Positions 8,864-16,721 of a DNA stretch of 64,000 nt are shown here, piece by piece. Origin of the DNA: CAWDJT01 sp963828705 (lineage in GTDB: Bacteria > Desulfobacterota > Syntrophobacteria > Syntrophobacterales > Syntrophobacteraceae). The stretch covers positions 1 through 64,000 of the forward strand of contig CAWHGA010000050.1 of the NCBI GenBank assembly GCA_963828705.1. Reading direction: 5' to 3'. Each line of letters begins with the position of its first letter. The first letter of the stretch is position 1. The translations under genes were made by a program, and so were the position numbers. The notes beneath the pieces are model-generated. The model was not told the DNA's origin. It worked only from the letters and a program-made list of their open reading frames with translations, and did not search any database.

Positions 8864-9595
8864 TCAAGCTTCCCAGATCTGTTTGTGGCCCTTGCCCAGG
8901 TAGGCGCGTTGAACCTCACGATGTTCCAGTAAGAAACGACCTTCGCCTTCCAGTACCACTTTCCCGGTTTCCATAACATAGCCGCGGTCGGCGATGCGCA
9001 ACGCGGCCCTGGCGTTCTGTTCGATGAGCAGGATGGTTCGGCCTTCGGCGCGCAGTTCCTGGATGATGTCGAAGATGGCCCGGGTCACCAGTGGGGCCAG
9101 CCCCATGGATGGTTCGTCGAGCACCAGCAGTCTAGGCCGGGCCATGAGGGCACGACTGATGGCCAGCATTTGCTGCTCGCCGCCGCTCAAAGTCCCGGCC
9201 AGCTGGTGACGGCGTTGCTCCAGGATCGGGAACCTTTCCAGCAATCGCGCCATGTCTTCCTCTACCTGGGCGCGCCGACGCCGGTGGATGAAACCGCCCA
9301 TTTGCAGGTTAGCTTCCACGGTGAGAGTGGAGAAAATCTGGCGGCCTTCGGGCACCAGCGCGATGCCTTTTTGGACAATGTCTTCGGCGGCCAGTTGGGT
9401 GATGTTGGCGCCGTCGAATTCCACGCTCCCCTTGGCAGCCCGCACCAGGCCGCAAATGGAGTTGAGGAGCGTGCTTTTGCCGGCGCCATTGGCACCGATC
9501 AGAGCCACCATCTCGCCGGAGCGCACATGGATGGAAACGCCTTTAAGGGCATGAATGTTGCCGTAGTAGGTGTGAAGGCTTTTTACTCGCAGCAT
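8864..9595 (-). CDS. livF: Branched-chain/aromatic amino acid ABC transporter ATPase
   Basis: 243 residues. Walker A GANGAGKST (about 36), signature LSGGEQQ, Walker B LLVLDEPSMGL and the LivF-type end YLGKGH are all intact. It is the second ATPase of a high-affinity amino acid importer and acts at the cytoplasmic face with LivG, LivH and LivM. The ATG at 9595 gives the normal start MLRVKSLHTYYG; a longer frame reaching 9805 starts inside a dispersed repeat and is rejected. Separated from livMG by 263 bases that contain repeat material, and from paaK by 74 bases. Confidence 0.93.
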   Translation of the reverse strand: MLRVKSLHTYYGNIHALKGVSIHVRSGEMVALIGANGAGKSTLLNSICGLVRAAKGSVEFDGANITQLAAEDIVQKGIALVPEGRQIFSTLTVEANLQMGGFIHRRRRAQVEEDMARLLERFPILEQRRHQLAGTLSGGEQQMLAISRALMARPRLLVLDEPSMGLAPLVTRAIFDIIQELRAEGRTILLIEQNARAALRIADRGYVMETGKVVLEGEGRFLLEHREVQRAYLGKGHKQIWEA

Positions 9596-9658
9596 GTATG
9601 ATCCGGGAGTGAGTACGCCCCTATGAGTATTGTCTCGAGGGCCTGGGCCTGTAGCCTC

Positions 9659-9816
9659 AGTGCAGCTCCACAGTATAAGTATCCGCCAAAACTGCCCATC
9701 AGTGTCGCCATTTCCGCAAAGGCGGGATTTCAGATGGTCGTGTTCAGTGCATTCACGCGACCTACCGTCGGTTGCGTTGAATGCAATGAAACGCAACGTC
9801 TGCAATGGTTATTGCT
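9659..9816. repeat. Dispersed repeats between livMG and livF
   Basis: Two repeat pieces. At 9659-9690 the block AGTGCAGCTCCAC..TAAGTATCCG matches 5221-5247. At 9771-9797 the hairpin GTTGCGTT...AACGCAAC, with the flank TCTGCAATGGT, matches 47404-47442 over about 65 bases. Both lie in the transcribed gap of the liv operon. Confidence 0.65.
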
Positions 9817-9858
9817 GGATAGTCCCTAAGCTGCAGCCCAAAGCCGTGCGTTCCGCCT

Positions 9859-11634
9859 CTAGCCTTCTCCGAGGTAGGCCTCGATCACCGCGGGGTTCTC
9901 TTTGATCTCCGCGGGAGTGCCCTCTGCCAGCCGCTTACCGTAATGGAGCACGAGGATCCGATCGGAAATGTCCATCACCAGATTCATATCATGTTCCACC
10001 AGCAACACCGTAGCCCCCAGTTCACGAACGCGTTGAATCAGTTCCCCGAGTTCTTCGGTTTCCGTCATGTTGAGGCCGCCGGCGGGTTCATCGAGGAGGA
10101 GTAGCCGTGGTTCGGTGGCGAGTGCTCGGGCGATTTCCAGGACCTTTTGTTTTCCCAGGGGTAGGGTGCCGGCCAGCAGCTGAGCTTGGTCGGCCAATCC
10201 CACGAAGTCCAGGTAGACCAGGGCGCGTTCGCGGATACGGCGTTCCTCCCGGCGCATTCCGGGCAGGCGCAGCCCCGAAGTCCAAAACCCGGCACGGCTC
10301 TGGGTATGCCTTCCAACCATGGCATTTTCCAGGACTGTCATGTGATTGAACAGGGCCACGTGCTGGAAGGTGCGGGAGATCCCCATCTGGGCAATGCGAT
10401 GGGGCGGTAGACCCTCCATTCGCTGCACATCCATCAATATGCTCCCGCTGCTGGGGCGCAGCACCCCGCTGATGCAATGAAACATCGTGGTCTTGCCGGC
10501 ACCGTTGGGGCCGATAACCGCATGAATGGTGTTGCGCGGGATGTCGCAGGATACGCCGCCAAGGGCCGCCACCCCGCCGAAATTCATGTGGATATCGTGA
10601 ATCTCAAGGATATTCACGGCGGCAAGCTCATCGCTGGAATCTAGTGGGGCAATGGCTGGTGCCGAATTCATGGCGCCCCCTTGCGCAGCGAAAACCTGCC
10701 GCAACAACGGGCGCAGCGAAACCAACCCCTGAGGCAGAAACAAGGCCACCAGCAACAACACCGCGCCATACACCAGGATCTCGTAATCGGCAAAGACCTG
10801 CAGCCATTCGTTGCCGACGAAAGTCATCAGGACTGTCCCCAGGAGCGCCCCCCAAATGCTCTGCATACCGCCCACCACCACCATCAATACAAACCGTATG
10901 GACCACATGAGATTGAAGGACGAAGGGTTCAGGAAGGTGACATAGTGGGTATAGAAACTCCCGGCCAGGGCTGCCAGGACCGCGCTCAGGACAAAAACCT
11001 GCACCTTGTAGCGAGCGGTCGGCACCCCCATGGCTTCAGCGGCCACATCCTGTTCATGAATGGCGCGCAACGCCCGGCCCACTCGTGAATGGATGACCTG
11101 GAGACAAAAGACCAGGGCCAGCATAACTACCGTCCAGATGAGGTAGTAGTAATGCAGTTCATCTCTGATGGCGTGGCCCGCCAGGCGCAGGCGGGGGATG
11201 TCGGACAGGCCCGACGGCCCCCCGGTCCATTTGATTTCCTCGGCGAACACAATGCTCACGATGACGCCGAACCCCAGGGTGGCCATGGCCAGATAGTGGC
11301 CTTTCAGCCGCAAGGCCGGGACTCCCACCAGCCAGGCGACGGCGGCCGCCACCAGACCGCCAACGGGGATTGCCGCCCAAGGGTTCCAGCCGAAATGCAC
11401 CGTGAAAATGCCGGAAGAATATGCGCCAATGCCGAAAAATGCCGCCTGCGCCATGGAGATCTGCCCGGCGTACCCCATGAGCATGGACAGGCCCATGGTG
11501 ACCAGGCTAAAGATGCCGGCGAAAACCATCACATCCACATAGTGGGAGATGGCTTCAATGGGGGTTACCACCCAGGGAAAGACCGCCAGGACCAGGGCCA
11601 CAATCAGGAGTAAATGGATGTTATCCCGGCCCAC
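9859..11634 (-). CDS. livMG: Fused liv-type permease (LivM) and ATPase (LivG)
   Basis: One 591-residue reading frame joins two subunits usually made separately. Residues 1 to about 325 are the LivM permease with about nine hydrophobic segments (GYAGQISMAQAAFFGIGAY near 54). A linker of about 25 residues (rich in A, P, S, D) follows. From about 345 comes the LivG ATPase: Walker A GPNGAGKTT, a signature altered to LPLGKQK, Walker B LLLLDEPAGG and the LivG C-terminus EAYLGEG. Start is GTG at 11634, two bases after the livH stop, so translation is probably coupled. Fusions of this kind occur in other proteobacteria; an undetected stop loss is the alternative. Confidence 0.92.
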   Translation of the reverse strand: MGRDNIHLLLIVALVLAVFPWVVTPIEAISHYVDVMVFAGIFSLVTMGLSMLMGYAGQISMAQAAFFGIGAYSSGIFTVHFGWNPWAAIPVGGLVAAAVAWLVGVPALRLKGHYLAMATLGFGVIVSIVFAEEIKWTGGPSGLSDIPRLRLAGHAIRDELHYYYLIWTVVMLALVFCLQVIHSRVGRALRAIHEQDVAAEAMGVPTARYKVQVFVLSAVLAALAGSFYTHYVTFLNPSSFNLMWSIRFVLMVVVGGMQSIWGALLGTVLMTFVGNEWLQVFADYEILVYGAVLLLVALFLPQGLVSLRPLLRQVFAAQGGAMNSAPAIAPLDSSDELAAVNILEIHDIHMNFGGVAALGGVSCDIPRNTIHAVIGPNGAGKTTMFHCISGVLRPSSGSILMDVQRMEGLPPHRIAQMGISRTFQHVALFNHMTVLENAMVGRHTQSRAGFWTSGLRLPGMRREERRIRERALVYLDFVGLADQAQLLAGTLPLGKQKVLEIARALATEPRLLLLDEPAGGLNMTETEELGELIQRVRELGATVLLVEHDMNLVMDISDRILVLHYGKRLAEGTPAEIKENPAVIEAYLGEG

Positions 11635-11636
11635 TC

Positions 11637-12539
11637 TCAGAACCTCTTGAGTTTCGCGGCTTCACGGCTTCCCAGCAGCCCTTCCGGCTTAAAAAAGAGC
11701 ACCAGCATAAGCAGGACCAGGGCCACGGCATCCTTGTAACCAGAGGAAAGATAGCCGGCGCAAAGGGATTCCGCCAGGCCCAGAGTCACACCGGCCAGGG
11801 CCGCGCCGCTGAAGCTTCCGAGGCCACCGAGGACGGCCGCTCCGAACCCCTTAAGACCCAGCAGCGCCCCGCGGTCATATTCAATCAGGGAAATCGGGGT
11901 GATGACCACACCGGCGGCCGCTCCAATGGCGGCACTCAAGACAAAGGCAATGAGGATCATGCGGCGCACCGGGATGCCCACCATGCGGGCGGCGTTGGGG
12001 TTGTCGGCACAGGCCAGCATCGCCTTGCCATAGACCGAGCGCCGAAAAAACAGGGTCAGGATCAGCACCACCGCGATGCTAACGGCAAGGACCCACAGCG
12101 CTTGCGGTTGCAGGGTTGCACCGGCAAGCAGAAGGGGACCCCCGGCGGTAAATGGCGGCAGGCTGTAAGGGTCCTTGCCCCACCACAGCATGGCTGAACC
12201 CTTGAGAAGGATGGAAACGGCAATGGTGACGATGATGAGCGACAGCACGCTGGCTTGCCTTGCCGGGCGAATGGAAAAGCGCTCCATCAGATAGCCGACC
12301 AGCCCCACCGATCCCACCGCCGCCAGGAAGGCCAACAGTAGCGGCAAACGTAGCGTTTCAACAAAAAAGACGGCAAACAAGCCGCCTAGCATAACGAATT
12401 CGCCCTGAGCGAAATTGATGATCTCGGTGACGTTGTAGATAATGTTGTATCCCAACGCCACCAGAGCGTAGATCACGCCGATGGTGAGGCCGCTAAAGAC
12501 ATACTGTAATGCTGCCGATCCCGAACTGAATCCGTCCAC
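11637..12539 (-). CDS. livH: Branched-chain/aromatic amino acid ABC permease
   Basis: 300 residues, eight or nine membrane segments, with LivH landmarks (QYVFSGLTIGVIYALVALG at the N-terminus, EIINFAQGEFVMLGG near residue 38). It forms the membrane channel with LivM. GTG start at 12539 gives the standard N-terminus; ribosome-binding site weak. The gene is 566 bases behind livJ and directly precedes livMG. Confidence 0.93.
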   Translation of the reverse strand: MDGFSSGSAALQYVFSGLTIGVIYALVALGYNIIYNVTEIINFAQGEFVMLGGLFAVFFVETLRLPLLLAFLAAVGSVGLVGYLMERFSIRPARQASVLSLIIVTIAVSILLKGSAMLWWGKDPYSLPPFTAGGPLLLAGATLQPQALWVLAVSIAVVLILTLFFRRSVYGKAMLACADNPNAARMVGIPVRRMILIAFVLSAAIGAAAGVVITPISLIEYDRGALLGLKGFGAAVLGGLGSFSGAALAGVTLGLAESLCAGYLSSGYKDAVALVLLMLVLFFKPEGLLGSREAAKLKRF

Positions 12540-13105
12540 GGTTCACGATTCCATCCCAATGGATTCCGCATCGCAGAACCACCGTCGTTATGCGGTGGTA
12601 AAGGCGGGGCAAAAAGCTGTCGCAGCACTTCAGACCTAGCCCGACAGCTTGCCGTCTGCCGTGGCACGACGGTGTCAGGCAAACCATGGCAGATGGCGGT
12701 GCCGCATCTTTAAAACCATAAATGGCGGGTTCTATGCAAGGACAATCTCACCGTACGGACAAGTGACCGCACGCACCGGATTGCATTGGCCCAGGCGGGA
12801 TGGCTGACGAATTGCGATTTCCGCGGGGTTAAGGAGATAAGAGCCTGGAGGGAGGGACCAAACCACGAAACCAAGCCCAGGTTTCCATTTGGCAACTCTG
12901 TGTTGCAGAGAAACCTGTAGAGGAGGGGACGTCCTCCCTCGATCCACCAGAGGCGTATCCATTTTGGGGAGAGTAGGAAACTATCTCCACATAGAGTACA
13001 CTGGGCGAAAGCCCCTATCCCATGAAAAGAAGGTTCTGGGTGTGGGGTGACACGGCCAACTGGTTGGCCGTGCCGGAGGCAAGAGGTTTACACTATGGAA
13101 ACCGG
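12540..13105. other. livJ-livH intergenic region with hairpins
   Basis: No gene is visible. A perfect hairpin CACGGCCAAC-TG-GTTGGCCGTG lies at 13051-13072, 34 bases beyond the livJ stop, without a T-run on the minus strand; a near-identical one follows pyrD at 18538. A GGAGGGG/CCTCC palindrome lies near 12919-12935, and an imperfect hairpin near 12654-12677. In liv operons such hairpins protect the abundant livJ message; that role is inference here. Confidence 0.5.
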
Positions 13106-14284
13106 CTATTCCGCCAGCGCCCAGTCGCCTTTCTTCACCACTACCATTTCCAGGTCGTTTTTACTCAGGCCACAGTGGTCGGTGGCGGAAAAATTGAATA
13201 CGCCGTGCATCCCCACAAAACCTTTGGTGTTTTCCAGGAAATCGCGGATCTTGGCCGGATCCGGACCAACCTTCTTGAGTGCGGCGACGGCGAGGTTCAG
13301 CGAATCCGAGGCATGGCCGCCAAAGGATGAAACCGGTTCTTTGTAGCGTTCTTCGTAGGCTTTGCTGTAGGCCATGATGGACGCCTTCTGGGGCTGACCG
13401 TCGGGCAGCAGCGGACCGACGTTGACACGAGCCAATGGGAGCAGTACCCCTTCAGCGGCGTCTCCAGCCAGTTGCAGGTTCTTGCGGTTGCCGAAACCAT
13501 GGCTCTGGAACAAGGGGATATTGGCCATGCCCAAGTCGCGCCAGGTCTTGACCGAGAGCACCTGGGTGGGGCCAATGGACCAATTGACGACGGCCTGAGG
13601 CTGAGTCGAACGAATCTTGGTGAGCTGCGCGCTGAGGTCGGTGTCCTTGTCGCCAAAGCGTTCATCGGCCAGGATGGTGATGCCATATTCCGGCGCCAAG
13701 CGCAGCAGTTCCTCGCGGCCGCTGGAACCAAAGCCGGTGGAATCGGTCATGATGCCGATCTTCTGGATGCCCTTGGATTTCATGTACTCGAACATCTTCG
13801 CGGCCACATGGCTATCGGAACCGGCCACCTTGAAGACCCAGTGGCGGCTCTCAATGGGGGTCACAATCTTGTAGCTGGCGGCACACGAAATCAAGGGCAC
13901 CTTTTCTTCTTCGGCGATGCTTACCACCGCCAGGCTTTCGCCACTGCGGGTCGGGCCAATGATAACCGGGACCTTGTCGGTCTTGATAAGCTTCTTAATC
14001 ATCAGGTTACACTTGGTGCTGTCGCTTTCGTCGTCATAGATGATGAGTTGCAGCGGGTGGCCGTTGATGCCGCCCTTCTTGTTGATTTCTTCGGCGATCA
14101 TCTCGGCGGTCTTCTTCTCAGGTTCGCCCAGGAACGAACCGGTTCCCGTGATGGAAAAGACCGCCCCTACCTTGTACGGTGTCTCCGCCGCCTGGGCGAC
14201 TCTTCCGAGTCCTGCACCAACAACCAAGCCCATCAGTGCCAGTGTGAGAACTATTGAGCCTGACCATCGTTTTGCCTGCTTCAT
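13106..14284 (-). CDS. livJ: Amino acid ABC transporter substrate-binding protein
   Basis: 392 residues with a Sec signal peptide (positively charged MKQAKR, hydrophobic core, cut near AQAA-ET at about 33) and a type I periplasmic binding fold (YKVGAVFSITGTGSFLGEPE, IIGPTRSGESLAVV). It binds the amino acid in the periplasm and delivers it to LivHM. ATG 14284 is preceded by AAGGAGGAGCA, one of the strongest ribosome-binding sites in the window, fitting a highly made binding protein. First structural gene of the operon; the leader before it carries an attenuator-like structure. Ligand specificity (Leu/Ile/Val versus Phe/Tyr) cannot be read from sequence. Confidence 0.93.
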   Translation of the reverse strand: MKQAKRWSGSIVLTLALMGLVVGAGLGRVAQAAETPYKVGAVFSITGTGSFLGEPEKKTAEMIAEEINKKGGINGHPLQLIIYDDESDSTKCNLMIKKLIKTDKVPVIIGPTRSGESLAVVSIAEEEKVPLISCAASYKIVTPIESRHWVFKVAGSDSHVAAKMFEYMKSKGIQKIGIMTDSTGFGSSGREELLRLAPEYGITILADERFGDKDTDLSAQLTKIRSTQPQAVVNWSIGPTQVLSVKTWRDLGMANIPLFQSHGFGNRKNLQLAGDAAEGVLLPLARVNVGPLLPDGQPQKASIMAYSKAYEERYKEPVSSFGGHASDSLNLAVAALKKVGPDPAKIRDFLENTKGFVGMHGVFNFSATDHCGLSKNDLEMVVVKKGDWALAE

Positions 14285-14338
14285 GATTGCTCCTCCTTGT
14301 TGCCGCCGGTTGAAGATGCCCTGTTGCCTAACAAAAAA

Positions 14339-14440
14339 TGCCGTGGCACATAACCACGGCACAAAAATGCCGCGGGAAACCGCCTTGCGGTCTACCCACG
14401 GCCTTATCGACTCTCCTGGCCCTACCGTTGGGCAGACCGC
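14339..14440 (-). promoter_or_regulatory. Transcription attenuator of the liv-paaK-ior operon
   Basis: Read on the minus strand: segment 1 (14430-14440, GCGGTCTGCCC, inside the leader peptide gene) can pair with segment 2 (14387-14397, GGGTAGACCGC) over 11 pairs with one G-U. Segment A (14395-14402, GCCGTGGG) overlaps 2 and pairs with B (14369-14376, CCCGCGGC), a stem followed by ATTTTTG. B can instead pair with C (14354-14361, TGCCGTGG). C pairs with D (14339-14346, CCACGGCA), an 8-pair stem followed by TTTTTTG, a classic intrinsic terminator 55 bases before the livJ ATG. So 1:2 plus B:C (read-through) and A:B plus C:D (termination) are mutually exclusive. The regulatory role is inferred. 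Confidence 0.72.
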
Positions 14441-14535
14441 CGAAAATAGCCGTAATAGCAGTAATACCTGTGTGGTTTGGCAGCCATTGCGCCCATGCTT
14501 ATGATGTGTTCCCGGTGTGGAAGATGTGTTGACAT
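14422..14535 (-). CDS. Tyrosine-rich leader peptide
   Basis: A short frame of 37 codons (ATG 14535) or 24 codons (ATG 14496), ending in TAG at 14422-14424. It contains the run Y-Y-C-Y-Y-G-Y-F (codons at 14443-14466): five tyrosines and one phenylalanine in eight residues, as in attenuation leader peptides of phe and trp operons. The terminator hairpins start 20 bases after its stop. Ribosome stalling at the first Tyr codons would leave the following codons (segment 1 of the attenuator) free to pair. Neither start has a strong ribosome-binding site. It lies between a TTGACA promoter and livJ, whose operon probably takes up and oxidises aromatic amino acids. Confidence 0.7.
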   Translation of the reverse strand: MSTHLPHREHIISMGAMAAKPHRYYCYYGYFRRSAQR

Positions 14536-14576
14536 GTCCGGTAAAGGCTACCCCTTTGAGCCTTGGGGTACCCTAT

Positions 14577-14605
14577 GCCATACTGAAAGGCCCCTCGACT
14601 GTCAA
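14577..14605 (-). promoter_or_regulatory. Sigma-70-type promoter of the liv operon
   Basis: On the minus strand a perfect TTGACA (14600-14605) is followed after 17 bases by TATGGC (14577-14582). Transcription would start near 14570, about 35 bases before the longer leader-peptide ATG. The -35 is ideal, the -10 weak. Confidence 0.55.
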
Positions 14606-14648
14606 GGGAAAACCAATGGCTACAGCCGTGGATGTCTTGGCGCGAATG

Positions 14649-14668
14649 CGGGGCCGGAAACAGCCCCG
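14649..14668 (-). terminator. Hairpin after the FKBP gene
   Basis: Minus strand CGGGGC-TGTTTCCG-GCCCCG hairpin, 16 bases past the isomerase stop. There is no clear T-run, so it is a weak intrinsic terminator or an mRNA end-stabiliser. Confidence 0.4.
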
Positions 14669-14683
14669 TCAAATGCTTGGTCC

Positions 14684-15163
14684 TCAACCACTGGTTTGGG
14701 ACCGCGGGATGCAGGACGGTTTCATCTCGTCTTTGGTGGCAGGCCGAACATCTTTGACCAGGATGTCGAACTCGGCATGGGAGCCAGCGCGAGGATCATT
14801 GAAATCGACGACGATGACATCATGGCGAACCTCCCGCACCAGGAACTGGACCAAGCTTTTTTGGCGCATTTCCCGGTAGATCCGACCTGGCTGCAGGCGG
14901 TCCTGTTTGTAGTCGGCGCGCGGCAACTCGCGAACCAGTGTATCGTCGTAGGCACCGAACAGCTCTTCGGGTGGCACGTAAACCTGAATCCGGTCCCCCG
15001 GAGTTCGGTTCTGAAGAGCGCTTTCCACCGATGGGTATTGGGCTTCGACGCCATAGACAAAATCACAGGTGATCGGTCCGGCCTCACTGGTTTCGCCGTC
15101 TCTGGATGACGTGCGTAACTGGTATTCGATGCTAACCATCATGCATTCTTTGACTTGCGACAT
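14684..15163 (-). CDS. FKBP-type peptidyl-prolyl isomerase, SlyD-like
   Basis: About 159 residues. The first 30 (VSIEYQLRTSSRDGE) and the YPSVESALQNRTPGDR stretch match the SlyD-type FKBP fold with its inserted flap (VPPEELFGAYDDTLVREL) and return strand. These enzymes isomerise X-Pro bonds and often act as chaperones. Unlike E. coli SlyD there is no metal-binding His-rich tail. ATG 15163 has AGGAGA nine bases upstream; a TTG at 15169 is the longer alternative. Monocistronic, with its own downstream hairpin. Confidence 0.87.
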   Translation of the reverse strand: MSQVKECMMVSIEYQLRTSSRDGETSEAGPITCDFVYGVEAQYPSVESALQNRTPGDRIQVYVPPEELFGAYDDTLVRELPRADYKQDRLQPGRIYREMRQKSLVQFLVREVRHDVIVVDFNDPRAGSHAEFDILVKDVRPATKDEMKPSCIPRSQTSG

Positions 15164-15531
15164 GAGCAATGTTCTCCTTGTGTTGGGTGCGCGTTTTTTT
15201 ATACACTAACCGCCACACATTGCCTGTCAAGAGCGACGGTGGAAAATCACGGGGATGTGATCCCCAAATCGGGTCTCAGGACAACGGTCGGAGCCGTCAC
15301 CTGCTGTTGACCGCGAAAGGTGGTCACAATTCTAGTGCTTTGTCAGCTTGGTTCTACGGGGTAGCGTTCGTGCTTCGATACCTCAGCACGGACGGATGAT
15401 GGCCAAGCGCTAATGCCCGATCGCCCTGAGGTATCGAAGGGCGAACCCTGGTAAGACTAGATTGACAGAGCACCAGCAGGAGCCATGGCCTCGTGGAGCT
15501 TTGCGATGGGGGGAATCCTGCGGAGAGCAGC
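15164..15531. other. Intergenic region with MITE-like element
   Basis: The gap between the FKBP gene and the small membrane protein holds the element at 15332-15476 described separately. The remainder (15164-15331) shows no gene. Confidence 0.5.
15332..15476. mobile_element. MITE-like 145-base element with terminal inverted repeats
   Basis: The left end CTAGTGCTTTGTCAGCTTGG (15332-15351) matches the reverse complement of the right end (15457-15476), CTGGTGCTCTGTCAATCTAG, at 15 or so of 20 positions. Inside is the palindrome GTTCGTGCTTCGATACCTCA / TGAGGTATCGAAGGGCGAAC that recurs at 28911, 44282 and 53537. A related left end (CTAGTACTCTGTCAGCC) occurs at 28745. It codes for nothing, so any movement would need a transposase in trans. 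Confidence 0.6.
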
Positions 15532-15846
15532 ATGGGAGAGGAAGAGGTCTTCAAGATCGTGACAAAGGTTATCAGTTTCGTTGTGCCCCTGCTTTGGCTG
15601 GGTGCTATCTATTTTATCTTCAGAAAATTCCGCGGGAACTGGCAGTCGGTTAAAGACACTGTGAAAAACGCCCGCCAGACGCAACAAAAGCAACCTTCGG
15701 TGCCGCTGGGTGCGACTGAGCGACCGAAGGTCAATAGTGCCGGGATCGTTAGCGAAACCTTGGAACAAAGCCTCGCCAAACACCGTAAGCAGATGGATGA
15801 CGAACTGGCGCGGTTGATGAAGCAGAAATCCCAGCCAAAACAGTAG
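15532..15846 (+). CDS. Small single-pass membrane protein, function unknown
   Basis: 104 residues: a short N-terminus, one hydrophobic helix (about residues 10-28, VISFVVPLLWLGAIYFIF), then a basic, glutamine-rich soluble tail predicted to be helical (LEQSLAKHRKQMDDELARLM near the end). ATG 15532 has GGAGAG at proper spacing. I do not recognise a family. It lies 38 bases before pgeF in the same direction and may be cotranscribed with pgeF-pyrK-pyrD. Confidence 0.65.
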   Translation: MGEEEVFKIVTKVISFVVPLLWLGAIYFIFRKFRGNWQSVKDTVKNARQTQQKQPSVPLGATERPKVNSAGIVSETLEQSLAKHRKQMDDELARLMKQKSQPKQ

Positions 15847-15884
15847 TCCGTCCCGCCGATTCATTGAAGGCGTCCAGGAGTTCC

Positions 15885-16697
15885 ATGAACACCGTTGATC
15901 CAGCCTTGTCTGTCGCCGATTCGAAGCCGTTGTCGAGCCTAACGTTTCCGTGTCTCACCGCTGTCCCCGGGTTGGTACATGGCGTTTTCGATCGTCGTGG
16001 TGGGGTCAGTCTCCCGCCCTACGACAGCCTTAACGTCGCCTGGAGCAATGGCGATCAGGAAAGTGCGGTGTGTCAGAACCTCATGCGCGTCAAGGAGGCG
16101 CTGGGGATTACTGATCTGGTTGCCGCTCCCCAGGTCCATGGTGATAACATCGTGGTCATCGACCAGAAAACCCTTCCGCCCCAGGATCCGCACCTCCCGG
16201 CAAGGATCACGCCAGCGGCGGATGCGCTGATAAGCCGTCTTTCCGGGGTCGGTCTGATGATCAAGGTGGCCGATTGCCAGGCGGTCTTCGTGGTGGACCC
16301 GGTCCGGCAGGTGGTGGCCAACGTTCACTGTGGCTGGCGTGGCAGTGTGCAGGGAATCCTGGGGAAGGTGGTGGACTTGATGGCAAACCTTTTTCAATCG
16401 CGGCCCGTGGATCTTCTTGCCGCCATTAGTCCGTCGCTGGGGCCGTGCTGTGCTGAGTTTTGCAACTACCGCCAGGAGCTTCCCGCGTCTTTTCTGCCCT
16501 TCAGGATCGGTAACAATCATTTTGATTTCTGGGCCATCAGCCGCCGACAGCTCGAAGAAGCGGGTTTGCGGCCGGAACATATTGAAACCGCCAACCGCTG
16601 TACGGTCTGCGACGGGGATCGCTTTTTTTCCTACCGGTCGGCTAAGGTCACCGGCCGCATGGCTGCGGTGGTGGGATGGAAGGGGGGCGGACGGTGA
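15885..16697 (+). CDS. pgeF: Multicopper-oxidase-like / purine nucleoside phosphorylase (YfiH family)
   Basis: About 270 residues. The signature residues of the YfiH/LACC1 family are present: AAPQVHGDNIVVID, KVADCQAVFVVDP and VANVHCGWRGSV, giving the metal-binding His-Cys-His set. Members cleave purine nucleosides by phosphorolysis or deaminate adenosine; PgeF also edits peptidoglycan precursors. The ATG at 15885 has AGGAG four bases upstream and is preferred over 15864. It is 24 bases from pyrK. Confidence 0.9.
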   Translation: MNTVDPALSVADSKPLSSLTFPCLTAVPGLVHGVFDRRGGVSLPPYDSLNVAWSNGDQESAVCQNLMRVKEALGITDLVAAPQVHGDNIVVIDQKTLPPQDPHLPARITPAADALISRLSGVGLMIKVADCQAVFVVDPVRQVVANVHCGWRGSVQGILGKVVDLMANLFQSRPVDLLAAISPSLGPCCAEFCNYRQELPASFLPFRIGNNHFDFWAISRRQLEEAGLRPEHIETANRCTVCDGDRFFSYRSAKVTGRMAAVVGWKGGGR

Positions 16698-16721
16698 TGG
16701 TGCTTCCTGAGGATCACAGTC

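Noticed and set aside
8864..9805. Longer livF starting at 9805
   Set aside because: The extra 70 residues come from a dispersed repeat (9771-9797); the normal LivF start is at 9595.
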